Notes under the pieces: generated by a model | What the model was told of the DNA's origin: nothing | Seen by the model: only the letters and a program-made list of their open reading frames with translations | The model's database searches: none | Shown here: positions 29,501 through 37,408 of the stretch, in pieces | Layout: each line of letters begins with the position of its first letter | How positions within the stretch are numbered: position 1 is the stretch's first letter | Source of the DNA: Bradyrhizobium sp. RP6 | GTDB lineage: Bacteria > Pseudomonadota > Alphaproteobacteria > Rhizobiales > Xanthobacteraceae | Direction of reading: 5' to 3' | Assembly: GCF_003837805.1 (NCBI RefSeq) | Contig: NZ_RQIT01000008.1 | Coordinates: 124,001 to 188,000, forward strand | DNA length: 64,000 nucleotides | Program-made: the position numbers and the translations under genes

Positions 29501-30640
29501 TTACCTCTCGTTCGTAAACACGATCGTGCCACTTGCGGCGAACATGCCGCCGACGCCGTGGCACACCGAAATCTTCGCGTTCGGCACCTGTGCCGGCGCG
29601 ATGCCTCGCATCTGGCGCACGCTCTCCTGGAGCGCGTACATGCCGTACATGCCCGAATGCATGTAGGACAAGCCGCCGCCATTGGTGTTGAGCGGCAACT
29701 TAGCCCCAGGCCGCGTGTTGCCGTCCGCGATGAACCGGCCGGTTTCTTCGTACGGCATGAAGCCGAGATCGCCGAGGCCGAACAGGGGCAGATGCGCGAA
29801 CGCATCGTAGATCATGAGATGATCGACGTCCTTATGGGCAATGCCGGCCTCCTTGAACGCCAGTGGCCCTGCCGTCTTGAACGCGCGCGAGGAATTGAAG
29901 GTCTCCATCTGGCTGACCATCGGCGTCTCCACGCTCTCGCCGGTGCCCATGATGTAAACGGGCTTGCGCGGAAAGTCCCTGGCGCGGTCCGCCGAGGTCA
30001 GGATCAGCGCGCCGCCGCCGTCGGTGACGAGGCAGCACTGAAGAAGGCGGAACGGATAGGCGATCATGCGCGAGTTGAGGACATCAGTGACCGTGATCGG
30101 GTCCTTCATCATCGCCCGCGGATTCTTCGCCGCCCATTCCCGCTGCACCACCGCAACCGAAGCGAGCTGCTCGTGGGTGATGCCGTAGGTTTTCATGAAG
30201 CGCAGCACCGGGATCGGAAACATGCTGGGCGGACCGTACACGCCATAGGGCGCCTCGAACTGGCCGTTGAGGCTGTCCGCCGGCGTCGAGCGCGGCAATT
30301 TGCCGATCATCGACTTGCCGCTTTCGGCATGGGTGATCAGAACGGTCTTGCACAGGCCGGCCTCGATCGCCGCGGCGGCATGGCGGACGTGGAGCATGAA
30401 CGAGCAGCCGCCGACCGAGGTGCCGTCCACCCAGGTCGGCTTGATGCCGAGATAGTGGCAGACCTGCTGCGGCGTCTCGACGGCAGTGGCAAAGCCGTCG
30501 ATGTCGGACAGCTTCAGCCCGGCGTCCGCAATGGCATTGAGTGCGGCGTCCGCGTGCAGCTGGAGCTGCGAGGCGTTGGGAATGACGCCGAGCTCGGTGG
30601 TCTCGGCCGCGCCGACGACGGCAACCTGGTTCTTGCGCAT
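29501..30640 (-). CDS. Thiolase family protein (SCP-x/lipid-transfer type)
   Basis: 379 residues. The N-terminus is QVAVVGAAETTELG. The nucleophile region TSVGGCSFMLHVRHAAAAI retains the Cys, the middle ALILTSADRARD and the C-terminal ISVCHGVGGMFAASGT the second Cys. This is a thiolase of the SCP2-thiolase group, which cleaves branched or ring-bearing 3-oxoacyl-CoAs. The partner DUF35 gene lies 3 bases upstream on the same strand, a well-known pairing. Contrast with the cysteine-less protein at 989-2497. Confidence 0.9.
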   Translation of the reverse strand: MRKNQVAVVGAAETTELGVIPNASQLQLHADAALNAIADAGLKLSDIDGFATAVETPQQVCHYLGIKPTWVDGTSVGGCSFMLHVRHAAAAIEAGLCKTVLITHAESGKSMIGKLPRSTPADSLNGQFEAPYGVYGPPSMFPIPVLRFMKTYGITHEQLASVAVVQREWAAKNPRAMMKDPITVTDVLNSRMIAYPFRLLQCCLVTDGGGALILTSADRARDFPRKPVYIMGTGESVETPMVSQMETFNSSRAFKTAGPLAFKEAGIAHKDVDHLMIYDAFAHLPLFGLGDLGFMPYEETGRFIADGNTRPGAKLPLNTNGGGLSYMHSGMYGMYALQESVRQMRGIAPAQVPNAKISVCHGVGGMFAASGTIVFTNER

Positions 30641-30643
30641 GGC

Positions 30644-31057
30644 TTATCCCTTCGCCGGACGGAAGACGGGGAGGGTGATCTTGTCGTCGAGCTCCTGGAA
30701 CGCGACCTCGAGCTTCATGTCGAGCTCGAGCGCCTCCGGCGTCTGCGGGCAGTCGATGATGTTGCTCATCATTCGCGGCCCCTCGTCGAGCTCGACCACG
30801 GCGATGGCGTAGGGCGGCGTGAAGCCCGGCGCGGCGGGACGATGGTTGATCACGTAGCTGTAGAGAAAGCCCTTGCCGCTCGCCTTGAAGATGCTGACCT
30901 TGCGCGAGGCGCAGGAGGGGCAGAACGGGCGCGGCGGAAAGTAGACATGCGCGCAGGCGTCGCAACGCTGCAGGCGCAATTCGCCCGCTTTCGTGCCATC
31001 CCAGAAATGCTGGGTCTCCGGCGTCGGTTTCGGTCGCGCGCGCTGCGGTTCGGCCAT
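30644..31057 (-). CDS. DUF35 / OB-fold Zn-ribbon acyl-CoA-associated protein
   Basis: 137 residues from the ATG that follows GGGAGGAGCCGCCAAT. An upstream TTG would place the start over the ribosome site itself. Rubredoxin-like zinc ribbon with Cys 32, 35, 46 and 49 (RCDACAHVYFPPRPFCPSC), then an OB-fold (GKGFLYSYVINHRPAAPGF). In SCP2-thiolase and aldol-lyase systems such proteins form a complex with the thiolase-like enzyme. The 3-base gap to the thiolase supports a subunit role here. Confidence 0.92.
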   Translation of the reverse strand: MAEPQRARPKPTPETQHFWDGTKAGELRLQRCDACAHVYFPPRPFCPSCASRKVSIFKASGKGFLYSYVINHRPAAPGFTPPYAIAVVELDEGPRMMSNIIDCPQTPEALELDMKLEVAFQELDDKITLPVFRPAKG

Positions 31058-31147
31058 ATTGGCGGCTCCTCCCAAAAGACAGGCTTCGCGCCCGCCTGTT
31101 TCGATCTTGATGCGACAATCGACTATAGTGCGTCAACGGTCCAGCAA

Positions 31148-31171
31148 TGCGCATGCATGCCATCATGCGCA
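31148..31171. promoter_or_regulatory. Inverted repeat upstream of the amidase
   Basis: TGCGCATG and CATGCGCA arms with an 8-base spacer, in the divergent gap between the DUF35 protein and the amidase. It is a possible operator; no regulator is adjacent. Confidence 0.35.
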
Positions 31172-31235
31172 CAATGCTTGTGTCGAACTGAGCCAGCGCT
31201 ATAGATTGCGCGCGCCAATATTCCGTGAGACAGAC

Positions 31236-32585
31236 ATGCCCAATTTTCCGACACTGGCGAAGCTCGCCGAAGACCTCGAAAGCGGCCGCACGACCTCGCG
31301 CAAGCTGGTCGAGGCGTGCATTGCCAGGATCGCCGATCCCGCCGGCGAGGGCCAGCGCGCCTTCATCCATGTCGACAAGGACGCCGTGCTGGCCGCGGCC
31401 GATGCAATGGACGGCTTGCGCAAGGTCAACGCGGCGCCCTCGCGCTTTGCCGGCATCCCGATCTCGATCAAGGACCTCTTCGACATCAAGGGCCAGGTGA
31501 CGCGCGCCGGCTCGCGCGCGCTGGACGATTCGCCGCCGGCCGAGCAGGATGCCGCAACGGTGGCGCGGCTGCGCAGGGCGGGGTTCGTCGTGATCGGCCG
31601 AACCAACATGACCGAGTTCGCCTATTCCGGCATCGGCATCAATCCGCATTACGGTACGCCGAAGGGCGCCTGGAACCGCGCCGAAGGCCACGTGCCCGGC
31701 GGCTCGTCCTCGGGCGCGGCGGTGTCCGTGCTCGACGGCATGGCGCACGGCGCGCTCGGCACCGACACCGGCGGCTCCTGCCGGATTCCGGCCGCCTTCA
31801 ACGGCATCGTCGGCTACAAGCCGACGCAGCGCCGCGTGCCGCTCGACGGCTCCGTGCCGCTGTCGTTCTCGCTCGACAGCATCGGCCCGCTGGCACGATC
31901 GGTCAGCTGCTGTGCCATACTCGACGCCGTGCTGGCGAACGAGCCGATCGTCCCGCTGAAGCCGCGCCCTGTAAAGGGCATGCGGCTCGCGGTACCCACC
32001 ACCATCGCGCTCGACGACCTGGATACAGAAGTGGCCCAAACCTTCGAGCGCGCGCTGAAGTCGCTGGCCGATCACGGCGCCATCATCGAGCGCATCGAGA
32101 TGGCCGAATTCCACGACATCGGCCCGATGAACGCCAAGGGCGGGTTTGCGGCCTCTGAAAGCTATGCCTGGCATCGCTATCTCATCACGTCCAAGGGCGA
32201 CGTCTATGATCCCCGCGTGTCCGTGCGCATCATGCGGGGCGAGGCACAGAGCGCGGCCGACTATATCGATCTCCTCAACGAGCGCCGCTCGCTGATCGCC
32301 CGCGTCAATTCGCGCATTGCACCCTATGATGCGCTGGCGCTGCCGACCACGGCCAACACGCCGCCGAAGATCGCCGACCTCGCCGACGACAAGGCGTTCA
32401 CCACTCAGAACCTGCGCGCGCTGCGCAACTGCACCCTGATCAACATGATCGACGGCTGTGCCATCTCACTGCCCTGTCATCGCGAGGGCGACATTCCCGT
32501 CGGCCTGATGCTGGCGGGCGCGGGCGGCTCGGACCGCCGTATCTTTGAACTTGCTGCCGGCATGGAGGCCGTCATTCGTGTTTGA
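31236..32585 (+). CDS. Amidase signature family protein
   Basis: 449 residues from the ATG at 31236. The amidase-signature Ser-cisSer-Lys triad is visible: Lys 79 in PISIKDLFD, the Ser run 147-149 in PGGSSSGAA and nucleophile Ser 171 in GTDTGGSCRIPAAFNG. It may hydrolyse a small amide or a carbamoyl compound in the cytosol. GatA is unlikely because gatB and gatC are not beside it. Its stop lies inside the next gene, whose start overlaps it by 8 bases, so the two products are made together. Confidence 0.92.
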   Translation: MPNFPTLAKLAEDLESGRTTSRKLVEACIARIADPAGEGQRAFIHVDKDAVLAAADAMDGLRKVNAAPSRFAGIPISIKDLFDIKGQVTRAGSRALDDSPPAEQDAATVARLRRAGFVVIGRTNMTEFAYSGIGINPHYGTPKGAWNRAEGHVPGGSSSGAAVSVLDGMAHGALGTDTGGSCRIPAAFNGIVGYKPTQRRVPLDGSVPLSFSLDSIGPLARSVSCCAILDAVLANEPIVPLKPRPVKGMRLAVPTTIALDDLDTEVAQTFERALKSLADHGAIIERIEMAEFHDIGPMNAKGGFAASESYAWHRYLITSKGDVYDPRVSVRIMRGEAQSAADYIDLLNERRSLIARVNSRIAPYDALALPTTANTPPKIADLADDKAFTTQNLRALRNCTLINMIDGCAISLPCHREGDIPVGLMLAGAGGSDRRIFELAAGMEAVIRV

Positions 32586-33264
32586 CCTCACTTTCACCGT
32601 CGATGCCCAGGACACCACCACGCCGCTGACGCTGGCGATCGACCAGATGGTCATCGCCGGCTGGACCGGCCGCGATCCCGTCGCGCGCGACAAGCACATC
32701 GCGGAGCTGCAGGAGATGGGCATCGCCCCGCCGGCCTCGACACCGATCTACTACCGGGCTTCGGTACGGCGGCTGACCCAGGAAGACCGCATCGAATGCA
32801 CCGGTGGCGACTCCAGTGGTGAGGTCGAGTTCGTGCTGATCGGCTGGCAGGGCCGCATCTTCGTCGGCTGCGGCTCCGACCACACCGACCGCAAGGTCGA
32901 GGCCTACAACGTGACTGTCTCAAAACAGATGTGCGACAAGCCGATCGCCTCGACGTTGTGGGAGCTGGAGGACGTCATCGGCCACTGGGACAAGATGATC
33001 CTGCGCTCCTTCGCCACGATCAAGGGCGAGCGCGTGCTCTACCAGGAGGGCACGTTGGATGCGATGCTGCCGGTCACCGAGCTCATCGCGCGCGGCTTTT
33101 CGGGTGGGAAGTTCCCCGACGGCTGCGCCATGTTCGGCGGTACCTTCGCCGCCAAGGGCGGCATCCGCCCGGCAGAGCGGTTCGATTTCGAGCTGGAAGA
33201 CCCCGTGCTGAAGCGCACGATCAGGCACGGCTACGACGTGGTGACGTTGCCGGTGCGGGGCTGA
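32578..33264 (+). CDS. DUF2848-like protein coupled to the amidase
   Basis: 228 residues from a GTG that overlaps the amidase stop by 8 bases. No catalytic motif that I can name. Segments such as GGDSSGEVEFVLIGWQGRIFVGCGSDHTDRK and the late CAMFGGTFAAKGGI resemble the DUF2848 family, related to the fumarylacetoacetate-hydrolase fold. The pairing with an amidase suggests it handles the acid released by, or the precursor offered to, that enzyme. Family name from memory; function not known. Confidence 0.7.
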   Translation: MFDLTFTVDAQDTTTPLTLAIDQMVIAGWTGRDPVARDKHIAELQEMGIAPPASTPIYYRASVRRLTQEDRIECTGGDSSGEVEFVLIGWQGRIFVGCGSDHTDRKVEAYNVTVSKQMCDKPIASTLWELEDVIGHWDKMILRSFATIKGERVLYQEGTLDAMLPVTELIARGFSGGKFPDGCAMFGGTFAAKGGIRPAERFDFELEDPVLKRTIRHGYDVVTLPVRG

Positions 33265-33277
33265 TCTCTCTCCTCAC

Positions 33278-33359
33278 CGTCATTGCGAGCGAAGCGAATC
33301 AATCCAGAGTCTCTCCGCGGAACCTGGATTGCTTCGTCCAAGGGCTCCTCGCAATGACG
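33278..33359. repeat. Palindromic spacer element, family B copy 3
   Basis: CGTCATTGCGAGCGAAGCG and CTCCTCGCAATGACG arms, with AATCCAG / CTGGATT inside. It lies between the DUF2848-like gene and the oxygenase gene. Confidence 0.8.
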
Positions 33360-33419
33360 GGGAGAGAGTCATCGGAAATCGGGTGGCGAGCTGAACGTCC
33401 GGCTGCAAAGGTGATTGCC

Positions 33420-34166
33420 ATGACAATGACCGTTCGAAAATCAGCCCAAACCTCCGTTGCCGACCTCGCCGCCCATGTCGACGCCCTCGACTGGCCGCAG
33501 ATCACCGCCGAGCTCGACTCCCAGGGCTGCGCCGTCCTGAAGGACCTGCTCACGCCCGACCAATGCCGCGGCATCGCCGCGCTCTACCCGGACGACACGC
33601 GCTTCCGCAGCCGCATCGTCATGGGCCGCCACGGCTTTGGCCGCGGCGAGTACAAGTACTTCTCCTATCCGTTGCCCGATCTGATCGCGCAACTCCGCCC
33701 GGCGCTCTACGCGCAGCTGCAAGGCGTCGCCAATCGCTGGAACGAGGCGATGGGAATCGACATCCGCTATCCCGGAGATCACGCCGCCTTCCTGAAGCGC
33801 TGCCACGAGGCGGGCCAGGCGCGCCCGACACCGCTGCTGCTGCAATATGAGGCCGGCGACTACAATTGCCTGCATCAGGACCTCTATGGCGAACATGTGT
33901 TCCCGCTCCAGGTCGCGATCCTGCTTTCTGAGCCCAGCCGAGATTTCACAGGCGGCGAGTTCGTGCTGACCGAGCAGCGCCCGCGCATGCAGTCCCGTGC
34001 CGAGGTCGTGCCGCTCGCGCAGGGCGATGCGGTTGCCTTCGCCGTGCACCACCGCCCGGTGCAGGGGACACGCGGCATCTACCGCGTTAATCTGCGCCAT
34101 GGCGTCAGCCGGATCAGGTCCGGCCAGCGCCATACGCTGGGCGTGATCTTTCATGATGCCAAATGA
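33420..34166 (+). CDS. 2-oxoglutarate/Fe(II) oxygenase, DNA-repair-associated type
   Basis: 248 residues from the ATG at 33420. Iron ligands His 142 and Asp 144 in NCLHQDLYGEH and a distal His in LRHGVSRIRSG. The ending RHTLGVIFHDAK is characteristic of the COG3826 oxygenase family, which Pfam describes as acting on damaged DNA. The target is experimentally uncertain. The gene is followed, in the same reading frame after its stop codon, by alkB. The pairing suggests alkylation-damage or nucleic-acid dealkylation work. Confidence 0.88.
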   Translation: MTMTVRKSAQTSVADLAAHVDALDWPQITAELDSQGCAVLKDLLTPDQCRGIAALYPDDTRFRSRIVMGRHGFGRGEYKYFSYPLPDLIAQLRPALYAQLQGVANRWNEAMGIDIRYPGDHAAFLKRCHEAGQARPTPLLLQYEAGDYNCLHQDLYGEHVFPLQVAILLSEPSRDFTGGEFVLTEQRPRMQSRAEVVPLAQGDAVAFAVHHRPVQGTRGIYRVNLRHGVSRIRSGQRHTLGVIFHDAK

Positions 34167-34175
34167 GCGCTGCGA

Positions 34176-34829
34176 TTGACGGGTGATCTGTTCGACAGTG
34201 TTGCCGAGGCGCAGCCGTCGCGTGAGGAGATCGCGGACGGCGCCGTGCTGCTGCGCGGTTTCGTCAAGCCGATCGAGGGCGAGCTGATCGAAGCGGTGCG
34301 CGCCATCGTGGCGCAGTCTCCGTTCCGGCGGATGACCACGCCCGGCGGCCATCAGATGTCGGTGGCGATGACCAATTGCGGCGAGCGCGGCTGGATCACC
34401 GATCACACCGGCTATCGTTACGACCCGGTCGATCCGCGCACTGGCGCGCCATGGCCGGCGATGCCGCCCGTGTTCCGCGATCTGGCACGCCGCGCTGCGG
34501 AGCAGGGCGGTTTCGCGGGCTTTGCGCCCGATGCCTGCCTCGTCAACCGCTACGAGCCCGGGACGCGGCTGTCGCTGCATCAGGACAAGGACGAGCTGGA
34601 CTATGCGGCGCCGATCGTCTCGGTTTCGCTTGGCCTGCCCGCGACCTTCCTGTTCGGTGGCCTGACGCGCAGCGACAGGCCGCGCCGCTTCCGGCTCGTC
34701 CATGGCGATGTCGTGGTCTGGGGCGGGCCGAGCAGGCTCGCCTATCACGGCGTGGCGCCGCTCGCCGATGGCGAGCACGCGCTGCTCGGACGGCGGCGGA
34801 TCAATCTGACGTTTCGCAGGACGCGGTGA
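34176..34829 (+). CDS. alkB: Alkylated DNA repair dioxygenase AlkB
   Basis: 217 residues. It aligns over its whole length with E. coli AlkB wording: QSPFRRMTTPGGHQMSVAMT, the iron ligands His 135 and Asp 137 (LSLHQDKDE), His 191 (RLAYHGVAPL) and the C-terminal INLTFRRTR for 2-oxoglutarate. It demethylates 1-methyladenine and 3-methylcytosine. The only start fitting the family N-terminus is a TTG 9 bases after the upstream stop, with no good ribosome site, so expression probably depends on re-initiation from the preceding oxygenase gene. Confidence 0.95.
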   Translation: MTGDLFDSVAEAQPSREEIADGAVLLRGFVKPIEGELIEAVRAIVAQSPFRRMTTPGGHQMSVAMTNCGERGWITDHTGYRYDPVDPRTGAPWPAMPPVFRDLARRAAEQGGFAGFAPDACLVNRYEPGTRLSLHQDKDELDYAAPIVSVSLGLPATFLFGGLTRSDRPRRFRLVHGDVVVWGGPSRLAYHGVAPLADGEHALLGRRRINLTFRRTR

Positions 34830-34858
34830 CCTTCCTTTTCCCACAAGGGGAGAAGGAA
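34830..34858 (+). terminator. Imperfect hairpin after alkB
   Basis: CTTCCTTTTCCC and GGGGAGAAGGAAG pair imperfectly around ACAA just after the alkB stop. It belongs to the CTCCCCTT/AAGGGGAG repeat vocabulary also seen at 46471-46610. It may end both convergent transcripts. Confidence 0.45.
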
Positions 34859-34884
34859 GAAGTCCCGGAATGACGGAGCTTCGT

Positions 34885-36513
34885 CTACGGCTTCGGCGGG
34901 TGGATGAACGCCCAGGGGCTCACTTCCGAATCCCTGGTCACCTCGACCGAGACCAGATACGGCCCACCATGGGCCAGTGCCTTCTCCAGCACGGCCCTGA
35001 ACTGATCCGGCGCGGTGACGCGCGCGGCCGCGACGCCAAAGGACTCCGCGAGCTTGACGAAATCCGGATTGACGAGGTCCGATGCCACCACGCGACCGTC
35101 GAAACGTTCGCGCTGGTCGCGGCGGACGTTGCCATAAGCGTTGTTGTTGAACACCAGCGTGACCACGCCGATGTTGAACTGCACGGCGGTCGAAAGTTCC
35201 TGCACGCCGAACATGAAGCCGCCGTCGCCAGTGATGGCGACCACCGGCTTGTCGGGATTGGCGACTTTCGCGCCGAGCGCGGTCGGAAAGCCCGAGCCGA
35301 GCGTGCCCTGGTAGCCCGACGTGATGAAGGTACGCGTCTGGTAGACCGGGAAGCCGTACCAGGAGGCGAAGCCGACTTGCGACAATTCATCCGTGACGAT
35401 CGCATTCGCCGGCAGCACTTCGCGCAGGATGTTGAGGTATGCCATCTGCGGCTGGATGCGCTGGATCTCGGTCTGCGCGGTCGCGGTCGCCTGGCGGATC
35501 GCCTCCCGCCGGCCACGGGTGCGCGCATAGCCGGCTTTCCTCACGGCCGCGACGAGATCGGCCGTACCGGCCTTGGCGTCGGCGACGATGGCGACATCGG
35601 AGATGATCCGGCGCATCTCGGCCGGGTCGATATCGATCCGAATGGATTTCAGTCCACTCGGTTGATAAGGCCAGCGAAAGCCCGAGGCCGGCAGCTCCGC
35701 GCGCGTGCCGACTGCAATCATCAGATCGGTCGTGGGCCACAGCCTGTAGGCCGCCGCCATGGTGAGGCCGAGTTCATGCGCGTTCGAGACGATGCCGCGG
35801 CCGCTGCGGAACGCGACCACGGGCGCATCGATCATCTCGGCGAGCTCGAGGATCTCCTCGCCCGCATGGATCGCGCCGCTGCCGACGAAGATCATCGGCG
35901 CTTTGCTGGACTTGATCAGTGCAGCCGCCTTCTTGATCAGGTCAGGATCGGGGAGCGGCGCGGGCAGCGGCTCCAGCACTTGGGCTGCCGCCGTATCCGC
36001 GCGTTGGGTGAAGACGTCCCATGGCATCTCGACCGAGGCGGGGCCGCGCCGTCCCGACATCATCTCCTGGAACGCACGTGCCACGATCGTCGGCGCATTG
36101 CCGGGATATTCGATCCGATCCGCCCATTTCACGTAGGTGCGCAAGGTCGCGAGCTGATCCGGCATCTCGTGCAGATGGCCGCGGCCCTTGCCGAGAAACT
36201 GCGTCGGCACCTGGCCCGTGACGCACAACACCGGCTCGTTGCAGCCGAACGCGGTCAGCAGCGCGGCGCTGGCATTGAGCACGCCGGGCCCGGGCACCAC
36301 GCTGAACACGCCGGGCCTGCCGCTGGAGCGCGCATAGCCGAACGCCATGTAGCCGCAGGCCTGCTCGTGCCGCGCGCCGATCACCTTGAGCTGCGCCTGA
36401 TGGAAGGCATCGAACAGTCCGTAGACCTGCGCGCCGGGCAGGCCGAATACGGTGTCGACGCCATGGGCGACCAGACCGCTTACGATCGCTTCGCCGCCGG
36501 TGAGGGTGGTCAT
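34885..36513 (-). CDS. Thiamine-diphosphate-dependent enzyme, acetolactate-synthase-like
   Basis: 542 residues from the ATG at 36513 (MTTLTGGEAIVSGL); the longer in-frame version lacks family similarity at its start. ThDP-enzyme layout: Pyr domain with catalytic Glu in ARHEQACGYMAFGYA, central domain, and PP domain with GDGGFMFGVQELSTAVQFNIGVVTLVFNNN (GDG..NN cofactor motif). It resembles acetolactate synthases and 2-oxoacid decarboxylases, without a regulatory subunit nearby. It ends the hpa-type gene row, 25 bases past the FAH-family stop, so it may process a 2-oxo acid of that pathway. Confidence 0.88.
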   Translation of the reverse strand: MTTLTGGEAIVSGLVAHGVDTVFGLPGAQVYGLFDAFHQAQLKVIGARHEQACGYMAFGYARSSGRPGVFSVVPGPGVLNASAALLTAFGCNEPVLCVTGQVPTQFLGKGRGHLHEMPDQLATLRTYVKWADRIEYPGNAPTIVARAFQEMMSGRRGPASVEMPWDVFTQRADTAAAQVLEPLPAPLPDPDLIKKAAALIKSSKAPMIFVGSGAIHAGEEILELAEMIDAPVVAFRSGRGIVSNAHELGLTMAAAYRLWPTTDLMIAVGTRAELPASGFRWPYQPSGLKSIRIDIDPAEMRRIISDVAIVADAKAGTADLVAAVRKAGYARTRGRREAIRQATATAQTEIQRIQPQMAYLNILREVLPANAIVTDELSQVGFASWYGFPVYQTRTFITSGYQGTLGSGFPTALGAKVANPDKPVVAITGDGGFMFGVQELSTAVQFNIGVVTLVFNNNAYGNVRRDQRERFDGRVVASDLVNPDFVKLAESFGVAAARVTAPDQFRAVLEKALAHGGPYLVSVEVTRDSEVSPWAFIHPPKP

Positions 36514-36538
36514 TTGGCTATTCCACTTCGCTTGTTGT

Positions 36539-37408
36539 TCAGGCTTCGTCGACGACACCGTTGCGCAGGCGTCCGATGCCCTCGGCCTCGACCTCGACGA
36601 GGTCACCGGGCTTCAGGTACCGCGGCGGATCGAACCGCGCACCCGCGCCGGTCGGCGTGCCCGTGACGATGATATCGCCGGGGACGAGGGTTGCGAAGGT
36701 CGAGATATAGTTCACGAGATAGCGGAACGGAAACATCAGCCGGCTGGTGCGATCGTCCTGCCTGAGCTCGCCGTTGACATGCGTCGTCAGATGAATGTCC
36801 GCAATCTGCGATTCCGAAGTGTAGGGCACGAGCCACGGGCCGAGGCTGCCGCTGGAATCGAAGTTCTTGCCCTGGGTGACGTTGAATTTTGCGTGGCGCA
36901 GCCAGTCGCGCACCGAGCCTTCGTTGCACAGCGTGAGCGCGGCGATGTGGTCGAGCGCGCTGCTTTCGGAAATGTGCCGGCCTTGCTTGCCGATCACCAG
37001 CACGATCTCGCCTTCATAGTCGAGCTGCGCGGACGCGCGCGGCCGCACCAGCGGCGTGTCGTGCCCAACGAAGGAGCGGGGCGAGCGCATGAACATGCTC
37101 GGATATTTCGGCGCGTCCTGGCCGTCCTTGTACTCGGCGTTGCGGTCGGGATAGTTGACGCCGATGCAGATGATTTTCTCCGGCGCGGGCACCGGCGGCA
37201 GCCAGGTGATTTCGCTGAACGCGTGATCGGGTGCGCGGCCGGCAGCCTCTTCGGCAAGGCCCACGAGCTTTCCCGCCGCGATCACCTCGCGCAGCGTCGG
37301 ATACTCCTTGCCGTAGCGTGCGGAGAGATCGACGATGCCGCCGTCAAGGACGGCGCCGTAGCGGGTGTCACCTTTGACGGAATAGGTGGCGAGGCGGGGG
37401 AGCGTCAT
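36539..37408 (-). CDS. Fumarylacetoacetate hydrolase family protein, HpaG candidate
   Basis: 289 residues from the ATG overlapping the HpaD stop (ATGA). FAH C-terminal domain: IICIGVNYPDRNAEYK, then QLDYEGEIVLVIGKQGRHI with the Glu and Asp metal ligands, TQGKNFDSSGSLGPWLVP and PGDIIVTGTPTGAGARF. Given its place with hpaDEFH, the likely job is the decarboxylase/isomerase step (HpaG: 5-oxopent-3-ene-1,2,5-tricarboxylate decarboxylase). A general acylpyruvase is the alternative. E. coli HpaG has two such domains, this protein one. Confidence 0.88.
   Translation of the reverse strand: MTLPRLATYSVKGDTRYGAVLDGGIVDLSARYGKEYPTLREVIAAGKLVGLAEEAAGRAPDHAFSEITWLPPVPAPEKIICIGVNYPDRNAEYKDGQDAPKYPSMFMRSPRSFVGHDTPLVRPRASAQLDYEGEIVLVIGKQGRHISESSALDHIAALTLCNEGSVRDWLRHAKFNVTQGKNFDSSGSLGPWLVPYTSESQIADIHLTTHVNGELRQDDRTSRLMFPFRYLVNYISTFATLVPGDIIVTGTPTGAGARFDPPRYLKPGDLVEVEAEGIGRLRNGVVDEA

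Noticed and set aside
31236..32585. Glutamyl-tRNA amidotransferase subunit A
   Set aside because: No gatB or gatC next to it, and it is coupled to a DUF2848-like gene.
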